A stretch of 64,000 nt of DNA from Labilibaculum sp. DW002 (GTDB taxonomy: Bacteria; Bacteroidota; Bacteroidia; Bacteroidales; Marinifilaceae), in contig NZ_JAKJSC010000011.1 of the NCBI RefSeq assembly GCF_029029525.1, forward strand, positions 52,307 to 116,306, written 5' to 3'. The position numbers and the translations under genes were made by a program. Under the pieces are notes generated by a model. That model made no database searches. It saw nothing but the letters and a program-made list of their open reading frames with translations, and was not told the origin of the DNA. Of the stretch, positions 24,711 through 33,847 are shown piece after piece. Position 1 is the stretch's first letter; the number at the start of each line of letters is the position of its first letter.

Positions 24711-26708
24711 TTAAAAAAGGTCGTTCAGTAAGTTGTCTTCAACTAGGTTTGGAATGGTAACTTTCAAACTAGGTGTACGTTCCATCTCGCGCTTAATAGC
24801 GAACATAGCTTCATCGTTACGAGCCCATGAACGACGTGCAATACCATTATTTACATCGTAAAATAACATGCTTTTCAGGCGAGCATCAGCTTCTGGAGTT
24901 CCATCAAGTAACATTCCGAAACCTCCATTAGATACTTCACCCCAACCTACACCACCACCATTGTGGATTGATACCCAAGTCGCACCTCTAAAGCTATCTC
25001 CAATCACATTGTGAATAGACATATCAGCCGTAAACTTAGATCCGTCGTAAATATTTGATGTTTCTCTGTATGGCGAGTCAGTACCACTCACATCATGATG
25101 ATCACGACCTAAAACAACTGGTCCAATTTTACCAGCAGCAATGGCGTTATTGAAAGCTTCAGCAATCTTAGAGCGTCCTTCAGCATCAGCATATAAAATA
25201 CGTGCCTGAGAACCAACAACCATTTTATTTTGCTTTGCCTCTTTAATCCAAGTGATGTTATCTTGCATCTGCAATTGAATCTCTTCTGGAGAATTCTCCT
25301 TGATCTCCTGTAGAACTTGCATCGCAATCTCATCAGTCATATCCAAATCTTCTGCTCTACCCGATGCACAAACCCAACGGAATGGTCCGAAACCATAGTC
25401 GAAACACATAGGTCCTAAAATATCCTGAACGTATGATTTGTATCTGAAATCGATACCATTATCAGCCATAATATCAGCACCAGCACGAGAAGCTTCCAAT
25501 AAGAAAGCATTTCCGTAATCGAAGAAATAAGTTCCTTTAGCTGTATGATTGTTTATAGATGCAGCCTGACGACGAAGTGAAGCCTGTACTTTTTCTTTGA
25601 ATACTTCCGGCTCTTCACGAATCAAACGGTTGGCCTCATCAAATTCAACATCAACTGGATAGTAACCACCAGTCCATGGAATATGTAGCGAAGTTTGGTC
25701 AGAACCAACGTGAATAAAGATATTCTCTTTATCGAAACGTTCCCACACATCAACCACATTACCAATAAAGGCAATAGATACAACTTCTTTAGTTTCCTGA
25801 GCTTGTTTTACACGCTTAATTAGATCGTCCATATTGTCAATCAATACATCAACCCAACCTTGCTCATGACGCTTAGTAGCTGCCTTAGGGTTCACCTCTG
25901 CACCAATTGTGATACATCCGGCAATATTACCCGCTTTAGGTTGAGCACCACTCATACCACCTAAACCGGCAGTTAAGAAAATCTTTCCACCAGGAGTCTC
26001 TCCTTTTTTCAAGATTTTACGGAAAGCATTCATCACCGTAATTGTTGTTCCATGAACAATACCTTGTGGACCAATGTACATGAAAGAACCTGCAGTCATT
26101 TGCCCGTATTGTGAAACACCTAAAGCATTGAATTTCTCCCAATGATCAGGCTTCGAATAGTTAGGTATAACCAAACCATTTGTAACAATTACTCTAGGCG
26201 CACCTTTAGATGATGGAAAAAGCCCCATAGGATGACCTGAGTACATATGCAATGTTTGCTCATCAGTCATCGTCGCCAAATATTCCATAGTAAGTAGGTA
26301 TTGCGCCCAGTTTTGGAACACAGCACCGTTACCTCCATAAGTAATCAACTCCTCTGGATGCTGAGCTACAGCAGGATCCAAGTTATTTTGCATCATCATC
26401 ATGATACCTGCAGCTTGTTGAGATTTAGCAGGATAATCTTGAATTGGACGAGCGTAAATTTTATATTCAGGCTTGAATCGGTACATATATATACGACCAA
26501 AGTCTAATAACTCCTGTGCAAATTCAGCGGCAAGTTCTTTATGCCAAGGCTTTGGAAAATAACGCAAAGCATTACGAATAGCCAATTGCTTTTCCTCTAC
26601 TGATAAAATATCCTTTCTCTTTGGTGCTCTATTAGCATCCTTTGGATAAGCCTTCTTTGCTGGTAATTCAGATGGAATTCCTTGCAAAATCTGTTCTTGA
26701 AATGTCAT
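24711..26708 (-). CDS. hutU: Urocanate hydratase
   Basis: Converts urocanate to 4-imidazolone-5-propionate with bound NAD+. The 665-residue protein is the longer form found in Bacteroidota and animals rather than the ~555-residue proteobacterial form. Family blocks seen are TYGGNGAVFQNWAQYLLTM, MYSGHPMGLFPS, FLTAGLGGMSGAQPKA, GRDHHDVSGTDSPYRET and the catalytic-Cys segment GPFRWVCASG. It starts 13 bp after the hutH stop on the same strand, so hutH-hutU form one transcript. Confidence 0.96.
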   Translation of the reverse strand: MTFQEQILQGIPSELPAKKAYPKDANRAPKRKDILSVEEKQLAIRNALRYFPKPWHKELAAEFAQELLDFGRIYMYRFKPEYKIYARPIQDYPAKSQQAAGIMMMMQNNLDPAVAQHPEELITYGGNGAVFQNWAQYLLTMEYLATMTDEQTLHMYSGHPMGLFPSSKGAPRVIVTNGLVIPNYSKPDHWEKFNALGVSQYGQMTAGSFMYIGPQGIVHGTTITVMNAFRKILKKGETPGGKIFLTAGLGGMSGAQPKAGNIAGCITIGAEVNPKAATKRHEQGWVDVLIDNMDDLIKRVKQAQETKEVVSIAFIGNVVDVWERFDKENIFIHVGSDQTSLHIPWTGGYYPVDVEFDEANRLIREEPEVFKEKVQASLRRQAASINNHTAKGTYFFDYGNAFLLEASRAGADIMADNGIDFRYKSYVQDILGPMCFDYGFGPFRWVCASGRAEDLDMTDEIAMQVLQEIKENSPEEIQLQMQDNITWIKEAKQNKMVVGSQARILYADAEGRSKIAEAFNNAIAAGKIGPVVLGRDHHDVSGTDSPYRETSNIYDGSKFTADMSIHNVIGDSFRGATWVSIHNGGGVGWGEVSNGGFGMLLDGTPEADARLKSMLFYDVNNGIARRSWARNDEAMFAIKREMERTPSLKVTIPNLVEDNLLNDLF

Positions 26709-26721
26709 CTTCTAAGTCTTA

Positions 26722-28212
26722 TTATTTCACAACAAAAGCTCTGTTCTTTACAAATTCTATCATTGCATTGATATCATCTTTCAACACACGATCATCTTCC
26801 AATTTCGCAACCTTACTTCTAATGATTTTGAAATTCTCGGTCATGATATCTGAAAAATGATTTGGGCTTCTAAACTCTAAAGCTTGAGCCGCATACATCA
26901 ACTCAATTGCAAAGATTTTTTCGATATTACCCAAAATCTGATTGAATTTACGACCAGAAATAGATCCCATAGAAACGTGATCTTCCTGTCCTAATGAAGT
27001 TGGAACACTATCGGCTGATGGAGGGAAACAAAGTGATTTGTTTTCTGTAACCAAAGCTGCTGTTGTGTATTGAGGAATCATGAAACCTGAATTTAACCCA
27101 CCACTTGCAGTTAACAAACGAGGCAAACCAAATTTTCCTTCTAACAGTAAATAACATCTTCTATCAGCAATATTACCCAGCTCTGAAGCTGCAATAGAAC
27201 CGTAATCAAGAGCCATAGCCAACGGTTGTCCGTGGAAGTTACCACCTGAAATTGCTTCTGTATCGCTTAATACAATTGGGTTATCAGTTACTGAATTAAT
27301 TTCAGTCTCAACAACACCAGCTACATAGTTAATTGCATCTTTTGATGCACCATGAACCTGTGGCATACAACGGAATGAATAAGGATCCTGAACACGCTCA
27401 CAATCGATGTGGCCTGCTAAATTCTCCGAATTCTTCAATAGCATACGCATGCGTTCTGCTACCTTAATATTTCCTTTGAAAGGACGAATTGAATGCAATT
27501 CTGGTTTGTATGGCGCTGCACTTCCTTGGAAACCTTCCAAGCTCATTGCTCCAGCAACATCTGCTAGGTCAAGAAGGTACTCCATTTTGTGCAATCCACG
27601 AATGGTGTGAGCCAAAATAAACTGCGTTCCGTTAATCAATCCCAAACCTTCTTTAGCTTCTAAACGAATAGCCTCTAAACCATGATTTGCCAATACTTCT
27701 TTCGCTGGAACGATATCTTTACCCATCCAAAATTCACCTTCTCCTAAAAGAGGTAAAAACAGATGAGACAATGGTGCTAAATCTCCAGATGCACCTACAG
27801 AACCTTGCTCAGGAACAACTGGTAATAAATCATTTTCAATAAAGAATAGAATACGTTCAATTACTTCGATACGAACACCCGAGAAACCTTGAGACAAAGC
27901 TTGTACTTTGCAAATCATCATGATTTTCGATAACTCTTTACCAATTGGGTTACCAACACCAACAGCATGAGTAATCAATAAGTTCTCTTGCAGTTTACTT
28001 GTTTCTTCAGGCGAAATTTGAGTATCGCATAAAGGTCCAAATCCAGTATTGATTCCGTAAACAGCTTTTTCAGATGCAGCCATTTTTTCAACTTTAGCTC
28101 TGCACTCGTTAACTTTGCTAATTGCTTCAGCAGTTAAACCAGCTTTTAGCTCCCCTCGAGCTATCTGAATTGTCTTGTCAACAGTTAGTTGATCTATTCC
28201 GTATTTAAACAT
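26722..28212 (-). CDS. hutH: Histidine ammonia-lyase
   Basis: Deaminates L-histidine to urocanate, the first step of the pathway. The ATG at 28212 (496 aa) is chosen over a TTG at 28239. The MIO cofactor forms from Ala141-Ser142-Gly143 in GSVGASGDLAPLSHL. Other blocks, such as GINTGFGPL and NGTQFILAH, are typical. First gene of the hutH-hutU transcript, with a clear promoter 25 bp upstream and a divergent LysR gene. Confidence 0.96.
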   Translation of the reverse strand: MFKYGIDQLTVDKTIQIARGELKAGLTAEAISKVNECRAKVEKMAASEKAVYGINTGFGPLCDTQISPEETSKLQENLLITHAVGVGNPIGKELSKIMMICKVQALSQGFSGVRIEVIERILFFIENDLLPVVPEQGSVGASGDLAPLSHLFLPLLGEGEFWMGKDIVPAKEVLANHGLEAIRLEAKEGLGLINGTQFILAHTIRGLHKMEYLLDLADVAGAMSLEGFQGSAAPYKPELHSIRPFKGNIKVAERMRMLLKNSENLAGHIDCERVQDPYSFRCMPQVHGASKDAINYVAGVVETEINSVTDNPIVLSDTEAISGGNFHGQPLAMALDYGSIAASELGNIADRRCYLLLEGKFGLPRLLTASGGLNSGFMIPQYTTAALVTENKSLCFPPSADSVPTSLGQEDHVSMGSISGRKFNQILGNIEKIFAIELMYAAQALEFRSPNHFSDIMTENFKIIRSKVAKLEDDRVLKDDINAMIEFVKNRAFVVK

Positions 28213-28236
28213 AGTTCTAGTAGATTTATTTTTTAA

Positions 28237-28267
28237 CAAAGTTATTCGTAATTTTGATACCTAACAA
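28237..28267 (-). promoter_or_regulatory. Promoter of hutH-hutU
   Basis: On the minus strand TAACTTTG (28237-28244) matches the Bacteroidota -7 box TAnnTTTG. A TTG (28265-28267) lies 20 bp upstream, at the expected -33 distance. The start codon is 24 bp downstream. The region is shared with the divergent LysR gene and also holds TTGA/TCAA half-sites (28253-28282) that could be regulator contacts. Confidence 0.6.
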
Positions 28268-28294
28268 TACTAGTTTTGTCAAGATTTAATAACT

Positions 28295-29179
28295 ATGAGT
28301 AATCAAATAGAACTTCGTCATTATAAATACTTTCTCGCTTTAGCCAAAGATTTACACTTTAGAAAAGCTGCTGAGCGACTTTATATATCCCAGCCTGGTC
28401 TAAGCCGACAGATTAAACAAATGGAGGAAGATTTAGGCATCAACCTTTTTGAAAGACACAATAGAAAAGTGGAATTAACCAAAGCTGGCTTGTATTTACA
28501 AAACGAATTAACCAACACTTTTAAACGATTAGATGATATTATAGATCATGCTAAATTACTAAACGATGGTATGGATGGTAACCTAAAACTAGGCTATGTT
28601 GGATCGGCTATGCAATTGGTTATTCCCGAACTTCTTTTGAAATATAAAAATAAACATCCCAATGTCCTTTTCAATTTGAATGAAATGGATAATGATAAAC
28701 AAATTCATGCCTTGCTCAATCAGGAAATTGATGTTGGCTTTGTAAGAATGGAGCGAGTGCCAAGAGGTATTGAAATCCAACCCGTTTTTGAAGACACTTT
28801 TTCATTGGTTTTACCTAAAGATCACCCATTAACAGAATCGAATTTTAACGATCTATCACAAGTTAAAGATGAATCTTTTATTCTATTTGACTCTTCGTAT
28901 AGTGAATCGTATCACGAAAAGGTGATGCAAATATTCGATGAGAGTGGCTTCTCTCCTCTCGTTTCGCACAATACAGTTAATGCGAGTTCTATTTTCAGAC
29001 TTGTGGAAAATAATTTTGGGATATCCATTGTCCCAACCTCTTTGCAATTGGGTTATGATATGGATGTGAAATTTATTGAATTAACAGAAATACCACAACG
29101 CACGACTTTAAAATTGGTGTGGAATAGTGTAAATACCAATCCAATTTTAGAGAAGTTTCTACATTTAACAAAGCTCTAA
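28295..29179 (+). CDS. LysR-family regulator, probably of the hut genes
   Basis: 294 residues: an N-terminal winged HTH (residues 5-65, ALAKDLHFRKAAERLYISQPGLSRQ) and a LysR substrate-binding domain (about 92-290). It is divergent from hutH with an 82-bp shared intergenic region, the classical arrangement for a LysR regulator and its target, so control of hutH-hutU, perhaps with urocanate as the inducer, is likely (inference). HutC repressors control hut in proteobacteria, so LysR use here is a lineage difference. Confidence 0.88.
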   Translation: MSNQIELRHYKYFLALAKDLHFRKAAERLYISQPGLSRQIKQMEEDLGINLFERHNRKVELTKAGLYLQNELTNTFKRLDDIIDHAKLLNDGMDGNLKLGYVGSAMQLVIPELLLKYKNKHPNVLFNLNEMDNDKQIHALLNQEIDVGFVRMERVPRGIEIQPVFEDTFSLVLPKDHPLTESNFNDLSQVKDESFILFDSSYSESYHEKVMQIFDESGFSPLVSHNTVNASSIFRLVENNFGISIVPTSLQLGYDMDVKFIELTEIPQRTTLKLVWNSVNTNPILEKFLHLTKL

Positions 29180-29200
29180 TTTGAGGATATACTTAGCATT

Positions 29201-30694
29201 TCAGAAGAACATATTCATTGCAAATTCCATTTCGAATTCAGGATGATGAGCCAGTTCAATATGCTCTGCCTTCTCTAAAATAGAATTGGTGTAGTTTGTA
29301 AAATCATCACTTAAAGCATGTAAAACAGCTCCGGTTCCAGAGGTATTCCCGAGCATCACTATTTTGCCAAGCACCGCTTCTGGCAATAGACCAACTGTTA
29401 CGGCACTTTCAGGATTCATATAATTTCCCAAACCTCCTGCAATGTAAACTGCATCGAGATCCTCAACACTAACATTAGCGGTCTGTAAAATGATTTTCAC
29501 ACCTGTAATAATCGCACTTTTTGCCAATTGAATTTCTCTAATATCTTGCGGTGTAATTACCACCTTCTCTCCAGTTCCAGATTCATTTTCAGCAGCCAGA
29601 ACAAAGTCTTCTTTTAGTTCTCCGTCTGTTAAGATGACATTCGTATTCAATAAATAGGCAACAATATCGAGCAAACCAGAACCACAAACGCCTATTGGTT
29701 TCTCATCGGCAATGGTTTGATAGTCGTCACCTGTAAATACAGAAATAGCTCCATCAAAAGCACCCATACCACAAGAGATATTTGCTCCTTCGAAGGCTGG
29801 TCCTGCAGCGGTAGTGCAAGCATATATTTTTTCTGGTGTAACGATTGCCATCTCCCCATTTGTTCCAATATCAATAAACAGGTAAGTTTTAACTTCTTTG
29901 GGAGGATTTAGCGAGGCAAGTCCTGAAACAATATCTGCTCCTACATAAGCCGAAATTGATGGCATTAAGTGAACGATCGCATTAGAATTAGCCTGAATAT
30001 TAAGTTCTGAAGCTGGAATACACTTTTCCGCTGTAAAATTAGGCACAAAAGGAGCCAAAGCGATTGGAGTTGGATCGATTCCTGCAAGCAAATGCAACAT
30101 GGTTGTATTCGCCGAAACGGATAGTTTCACGATATTCTCAATAGCGACTCCTTCAGTAGTCGTAAAAATTTCTATTTCTTTATTGATCGCATCTACCAAT
30201 TCCTTTTGCATTTGATCAAGTCCAGCTTGCGAAGAACAAAACTGAATGCGACTGATCACATCTGCTCCAAATTTTGCTTGTGGATTGCTAATTCCTCTGG
30301 TTCTCAAAATACCGCCGGTAATTAAGCTGATCCAATAAAACACGATGCTAGTTGTTCCAATATCCATAGCTAAGGAAATTGGATATGCTTGCTCCATTGC
30401 GAGAGCATTTGGTTTTACAGGAATGCGGACAGTATATTGATTCTGATTGGTTAAAACCTTCTCTTCAATCTCATTTGGTAAACTTAGCTCAATATCCGTA
30501 TCGGGATAATACAAACATGAGTTTACGAAGCCAATATTTTTAATCTTCACGCGACATTTTCCACATGTACCATTTCCTCCGCAAGGTGCAGAAATAGAAA
30601 TATTTTGTCCCTGAAGTATCTGCATCAAACTATCGCCAACCTCATAGGATATGGTTTCAATTTTTTTGCTTCGATGTAAATATATAATTGGCAT
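29201..30694 (-). CDS. RACo-like corrinoid reactivase (2Fe-2S plus ASKHA ATPase)
   Basis: Probable ATP-dependent reductive activator that returns inactive cob(II)alamin of a corrinoid protein to cob(I). The start at 30694 overlaps the upstream stop (TAATG) and gives 497 aa. An N-terminal 2Fe-2S ferredoxin domain has Cys38, Cys44, Cys47 and Cys60. A middle region and an ASKHA-fold ATPase follow, with DIGTTSIVFYW, FIDIGTNGEMAI and VYIAGGLGNYMNPESAV typical of the RACo/DUF4445 family. It ends the cobW-activation domain-RACo operon and is convergent with the LysR gene. Clustering with a corrinoid protein and methyltransferases supports the role. Confidence 0.87.
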   Translation of the reverse strand: MPIIYLHRSKKIETISYEVGDSLMQILQGQNISISAPCGGNGTCGKCRVKIKNIGFVNSCLYYPDTDIELSLPNEIEEKVLTNQNQYTVRIPVKPNALAMEQAYPISLAMDIGTTSIVFYWISLITGGILRTRGISNPQAKFGADVISRIQFCSSQAGLDQMQKELVDAINKEIEIFTTTEGVAIENIVKLSVSANTTMLHLLAGIDPTPIALAPFVPNFTAEKCIPASELNIQANSNAIVHLMPSISAYVGADIVSGLASLNPPKEVKTYLFIDIGTNGEMAIVTPEKIYACTTAAGPAFEGANISCGMGAFDGAISVFTGDDYQTIADEKPIGVCGSGLLDIVAYLLNTNVILTDGELKEDFVLAAENESGTGEKVVITPQDIREIQLAKSAIITGVKIILQTANVSVEDLDAVYIAGGLGNYMNPESAVTVGLLPEAVLGKIVMLGNTSGTGAVLHALSDDFTNYTNSILEKAEHIELAHHPEFEMEFAMNMFF

Positions 30695-31407
30695 TATCGT
30701 TCTTTTTTTACATTTCGGTACAAACAATTCACACTGCCACATTTATGGCATTCGTGCTTGTGGAAATCTACGTTTTCACCTATCCCAATGATACCGCTAA
30801 CCGATTTCACAGGATGCATTAAGCAAGAATCACTCAATTGGATACCACAAATGTTATCTGGAAAAAATGAAAACAATTTTTTCTGCTCAGCCACATTCCA
30901 ATCGCAATAACCAGGGCTGTATCTATTGGTAATTTTCCATCCCTTTTCTTCACACTCAAGCTTCAGTAACTCTTGTACCTTATCCATTGCTTTTTCAACC
31001 ATCACAGTCCCCAAAACATCAACAAGATATCCTTCCACTAAATCCCCTTTATCGAATAATTCTTTTGAACGCAAACTAACTTCCGAACCCGCCGAACAGA
31101 CAAAAAAAGCAGCTTTCTCCATATTTTGATAATAGCCAGCCACTTGCTCGCCTACTGAAAATACTTCTCCGCCAATTTTCACAATTGGATTCTCTACACA
31201 AGAAGAAGGTGCCACCACATAAGCTCCTCTAACATTTGCTTTGGTATCTAAATCGGTAATTTCTGCTTGTAAAAATTCTGAATAAGAAGGCATATCCTCG
31301 CCAACGTGGGCAATAAATTCTACATCTTCAATGCGAATGTTTAATTCCAATGCACTAAAGTGATATTCTCTTATTTGCTGATTATTTGTCGTTTCCTTTT
31401 CCACCAA
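30694..31407 (-). CDS. Stand-alone MetH-type B12-activation-domain protein
   Basis: Residues about 120-215 match the C-terminal activation domain of cobalamin-dependent methionine synthase (RYSPGYCDWNVAEQKKLFSF, then DSCLMHPVKSVSGIIGIG). In MetH this domain binds SAM and re-methylates oxidised cobalamin. Here it is a free protein ending in a Cys/His cluster (HKHECHKCGSVNC) that may bind metal or a cluster. No ATG is available: the start is TTG at 31407 or GTG at 31404. It sits between cobW and the RACo-like gene, so it is probably a second reactivation factor for the corrinoid protein encoded nearby. Confidence 0.85.
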   Translation of the reverse strand: MVEKETTNNQQIREYHFSALELNIRIEDVEFIAHVGEDMPSYSEFLQAEITDLDTKANVRGAYVVAPSSCVENPIVKIGGEVFSVGEQVAGYYQNMEKAAFFVCSAGSEVSLRSKELFDKGDLVEGYLVDVLGTVMVEKAMDKVQELLKLECEEKGWKITNRYSPGYCDWNVAEQKKLFSFFPDNICGIQLSDSCLMHPVKSVSGIIGIGENVDFHKHECHKCGSVNCLYRNVKKER

Positions 31408-31434
31408 TTGCTATTTTCTAACGAATCAATTATA

Positions 31435-32349
31435 CTAATTAATTAAATGCTTTTTAAAGATTTTTCGAAGCTCACTTACCGTTAAACCATGCCCAAAGGC
31501 AATCAATTCTGATGGCCCAACATATTTCTCCAAGTTCTTAATTTCAATATTTTCATAGACACAATGAATAGAAACAACGCTTCCATCACTCAAATTCAAA
31601 TATCCTTTTATTCGAGGACAAGTCTTCGTTAATTCTTTCAGAAATTCAGTTAAACCAACTTCCGAGATCTTATCATGTGTACGTAAAACACAAGCATTGA
31701 TATCTGGTCGCCCTTCTGACTCTTGGCCTAAGTATCTTTTGGCTGCATTTCCTTTGTCAATTTCATTAACTGCCAAAGCTTTCCAATCTACTTTCGCAAA
31801 ACTTGTTGGTAGAATCTCCGCATATGGATTTAGCTGTTTTAGAGCTTTATTAATCTCACTTAAATCCTCATCAAGCAAATCTATTTTATTAATGATAAGC
31901 TTATCAGCCACCATTATTTGATGCCTAAAGCGAACCAACATGTTTAGTCCTTTAAAGAAATTTGACGCATCAACAAGGCTAATAATCTTATCCAAAACAA
32001 TTTTGTCTTTTAAGCCTGGCGATTGCAATAACTCAATAACACTAATTGGATCTGCCAATCCGGATGCTTCCAAAAAAATAATTTCAGGTTGATATTCTGC
32101 AATCACTTTTTGCATGTTTCTCTCAAAGTTACCCAATTGACAAACACAAAACACCGAACCATTGTTTATTTCAACAAGCTTAAAATCCTCATTCGATTGC
32201 TGCAATTCTTTTCCATCGACACCCGAAGGAGCAAACTCGTTTTGAATAACAGCAATTCGTTTACCAGAGGATAACTCACTTAATAAATTACTAAGCAATG
32301 TTGTCTTCCCACTCCCTAAAAAACCTGTGATTAGATTAAAATAAACCAT
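31435..32349 (-). CDS. CobW/P47K-type G3E GTPase
   Basis: 304-residue metallochaperone-type GTPase. It has Walker A GFLGSGKTTLL at residues 9-19, the G3E Cys motif in the variant form NNGSVFCVC (Cys68, Cys70) in place of GCxCC, and a base-specificity motif NKIDLLDE near 156. A C-terminal CobW domain follows. It is first in a three-gene operon with the activation-domain and RACo-like genes, so it probably supplies metal (cobalt or zinc) or acts on the corrinoid/zinc centres of the adjacent methyltransferases (inference). Confidence 0.85.
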   Translation of the reverse strand: MVYFNLITGFLGSGKTTLLSNLLSELSSGKRIAVIQNEFAPSGVDGKELQQSNEDFKLVEINNGSVFCVCQLGNFERNMQKVIAEYQPEIIFLEASGLADPISVIELLQSPGLKDKIVLDKIISLVDASNFFKGLNMLVRFRHQIMVADKLIINKIDLLDEDLSEINKALKQLNPYAEILPTSFAKVDWKALAVNEIDKGNAAKRYLGQESEGRPDINACVLRTHDKISEVGLTEFLKELTKTCPRIKGYLNLSDGSVVSIHCVYENIEIKNLEKYVGPSELIAFGHGLTVSELRKIFKKHLIN

Positions 32350-32370
32350 ACAGTTCTCAATTCCTTAAAA

Positions 32371-32406
32371 ATGGTATAAAACCCGATTCATTATCTGAAT
32401 CGGGTT
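32371..32406 (-). terminator. Terminator between the methyltransferase and cobW
   Basis: A perfect 11-bp stem pairs 32380-32390 with 32396-32406, and a TTTTA tract follows on the minus strand. It divides the locus into a regulator-corrinoid protein-methyltransferase unit and a cobW-activator unit. Confidence 0.85.
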
Positions 32407-32429
32407 CATATGCTAAAAATTATATCATT

Positions 32430-33788
32430 CTAATTTTTACTTGCTAAATAGCCTTCAATTTTTGCCTGAATATCAGCAATAGGAGGAATTTGAGAAATAA
32501 AATCAATATTTCCATCCATTACAATAGTTGGTAGGTTTTTCACACCTAAACTAGCCATCATTTGAACGCCTTCCATCTCTTTAATACGATGCTCTTTGTA
32601 AACCACTTTATCACCGTAAGATTCTGTAGCACGTGCAACAGCATCCACCATGTATTGACATGGTGCACAAGAAGATGAATCCAAAGTAATGATATCAATG
32701 ATCACCTTTTCCTTATCCCAATGATTAGACAAATCAAGTAATTCTATATTTGAAGCAACTGCCTCTGAAGCTCTCAACTCTCCTTGAAGAATTTCATCGT
32801 GTACTAATTCTGCAACAGCAATTAGATTCTCTTTTGGTGTCTCCATTGCTAAATCGCAACCAGGAGCAAGAATAAATCCTTTTTTACCACCAATATCCAT
32901 GCAATCAAGAGCATCTCTGCGAGAAGCATCTTCGTCACCCATTAACAAGGCAACTGTTAGCTTAATGTTACCACCAAAACTCACATTGTGTTTCAATGAC
33001 ATATCACGAACAAAATCCAAAGGAATATTCTCATCAATAGAGATATTGTCTGGCTTTGTTTGACACATTACTTCAATATTTTGCTGCGCATTACCACACA
33101 CAAAGAATGAACTTAAAGCATCTGCTTCACGAATCGAATCGTTAATTTCCTTTACGTAAGGACTAACAAATGTTTCGAAACTCATTGGATCGATCTGACT
33201 TGTCATCGGATCAACAATTGCAATAATATCAGCACCTGACTCAATGTAATTCGTAGCCATCATTTTTGCCACATCAGTAGCAAAACGCATTAATTTGTGC
33301 GTCTTCTCTGGCTCCATCATCATTTGCATGAAAATGTCGGTACCCAATAGGTGCAAAGCCAGTGTAAAAGGACCAGTAATCAGGCCATACAATGCTAAAT
33401 CTGGATGCTCTTCTCTCAACTTTCGAGTTGTCTCCATTACCAAGGAAATTCTTCCTTCGCAGGCACATGGTACTTTTAAATCATCAAGAGTCTTTCCTTC
33501 CATTAAAGGATGAGAAATAACTGCAGGAGGGTTGTCATCGGCCCAAGCCAATTTACAACCTAATGCTTCTGCTTCAATTTGCAAATCAAAAGCAACAGGA
33601 ATTCCATCAGGATTATACAATTCAATAGATTTGTTTACTCCTTCTACAATTTTATCACTTGATTGAAGAAATTCTGTTGCCGTAAGTCCAATTAGTTGGC
33701 CAGCATGTGCTCCAACAAAAGGAACCCAAGGTATTCTCTCCACCTCTTCAAGGCGCATTGCCTTTTTTATTAATTCTAATCCTTGCAT
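32430..33788 (-). CDS. UroD-family corrinoid methyltransferase fused to a thioredoxin-like domain
   Basis: The ATG at 33788 gives 452 aa. Residues about 1-345 belong to the uroporphyrinogen-decarboxylase superfamily branch of MtaA/CmuA-type methyltransferases, with ERIPWVPFVGAHAG and the Zn-type FVCGNAQQNIE region (Cys before GNA). Residues about 362-450 form a thioredoxin-like domain with the redox pair Cys374-Ala-Pro-Cys377 and a cis-Pro NLPTIV. These enzymes move a methyl group between a substrate or thiol and a corrinoid protein; the gene for a corrinoid protein lies 59 bp upstream. The Trx tail is uncommon and may keep the zinc thiols or the corrinoid reduced. Whether it is the substrate-side or acceptor-side enzyme is open. 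Confidence 0.85.
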   Translation of the reverse strand: MQGLELIKKAMRLEEVERIPWVPFVGAHAGQLIGLTATEFLQSSDKIVEGVNKSIELYNPDGIPVAFDLQIEAEALGCKLAWADDNPPAVISHPLMEGKTLDDLKVPCACEGRISLVMETTRKLREEHPDLALYGLITGPFTLALHLLGTDIFMQMMMEPEKTHKLMRFATDVAKMMATNYIESGADIIAIVDPMTSQIDPMSFETFVSPYVKEINDSIREADALSSFFVCGNAQQNIEVMCQTKPDNISIDENIPLDFVRDMSLKHNVSFGGNIKLTVALLMGDEDASRRDALDCMDIGGKKGFILAPGCDLAMETPKENLIAVAELVHDEILQGELRASEAVASNIELLDLSNHWDKEKVIIDIITLDSSSCAPCQYMVDAVARATESYGDKVVYKEHRIKEMEGVQMMASLGVKNLPTIVMDGNIDFISQIPPIADIQAKIEGYLASKN

Positions 33789-33847
33789 GGGGTATATTTT
33801 GTCTTTTGTAAGTCGATTAATCAACTTAGCTATAGTTTATTAATTAT

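Noticed and set aside
28253..28282. LysR operator with TTGA/TCAA arms
   Set aside because: The half-sites are short and overlap the promoter; a T-N11-A site of this quality is easily found by chance, so it is only mentioned with the promoter.
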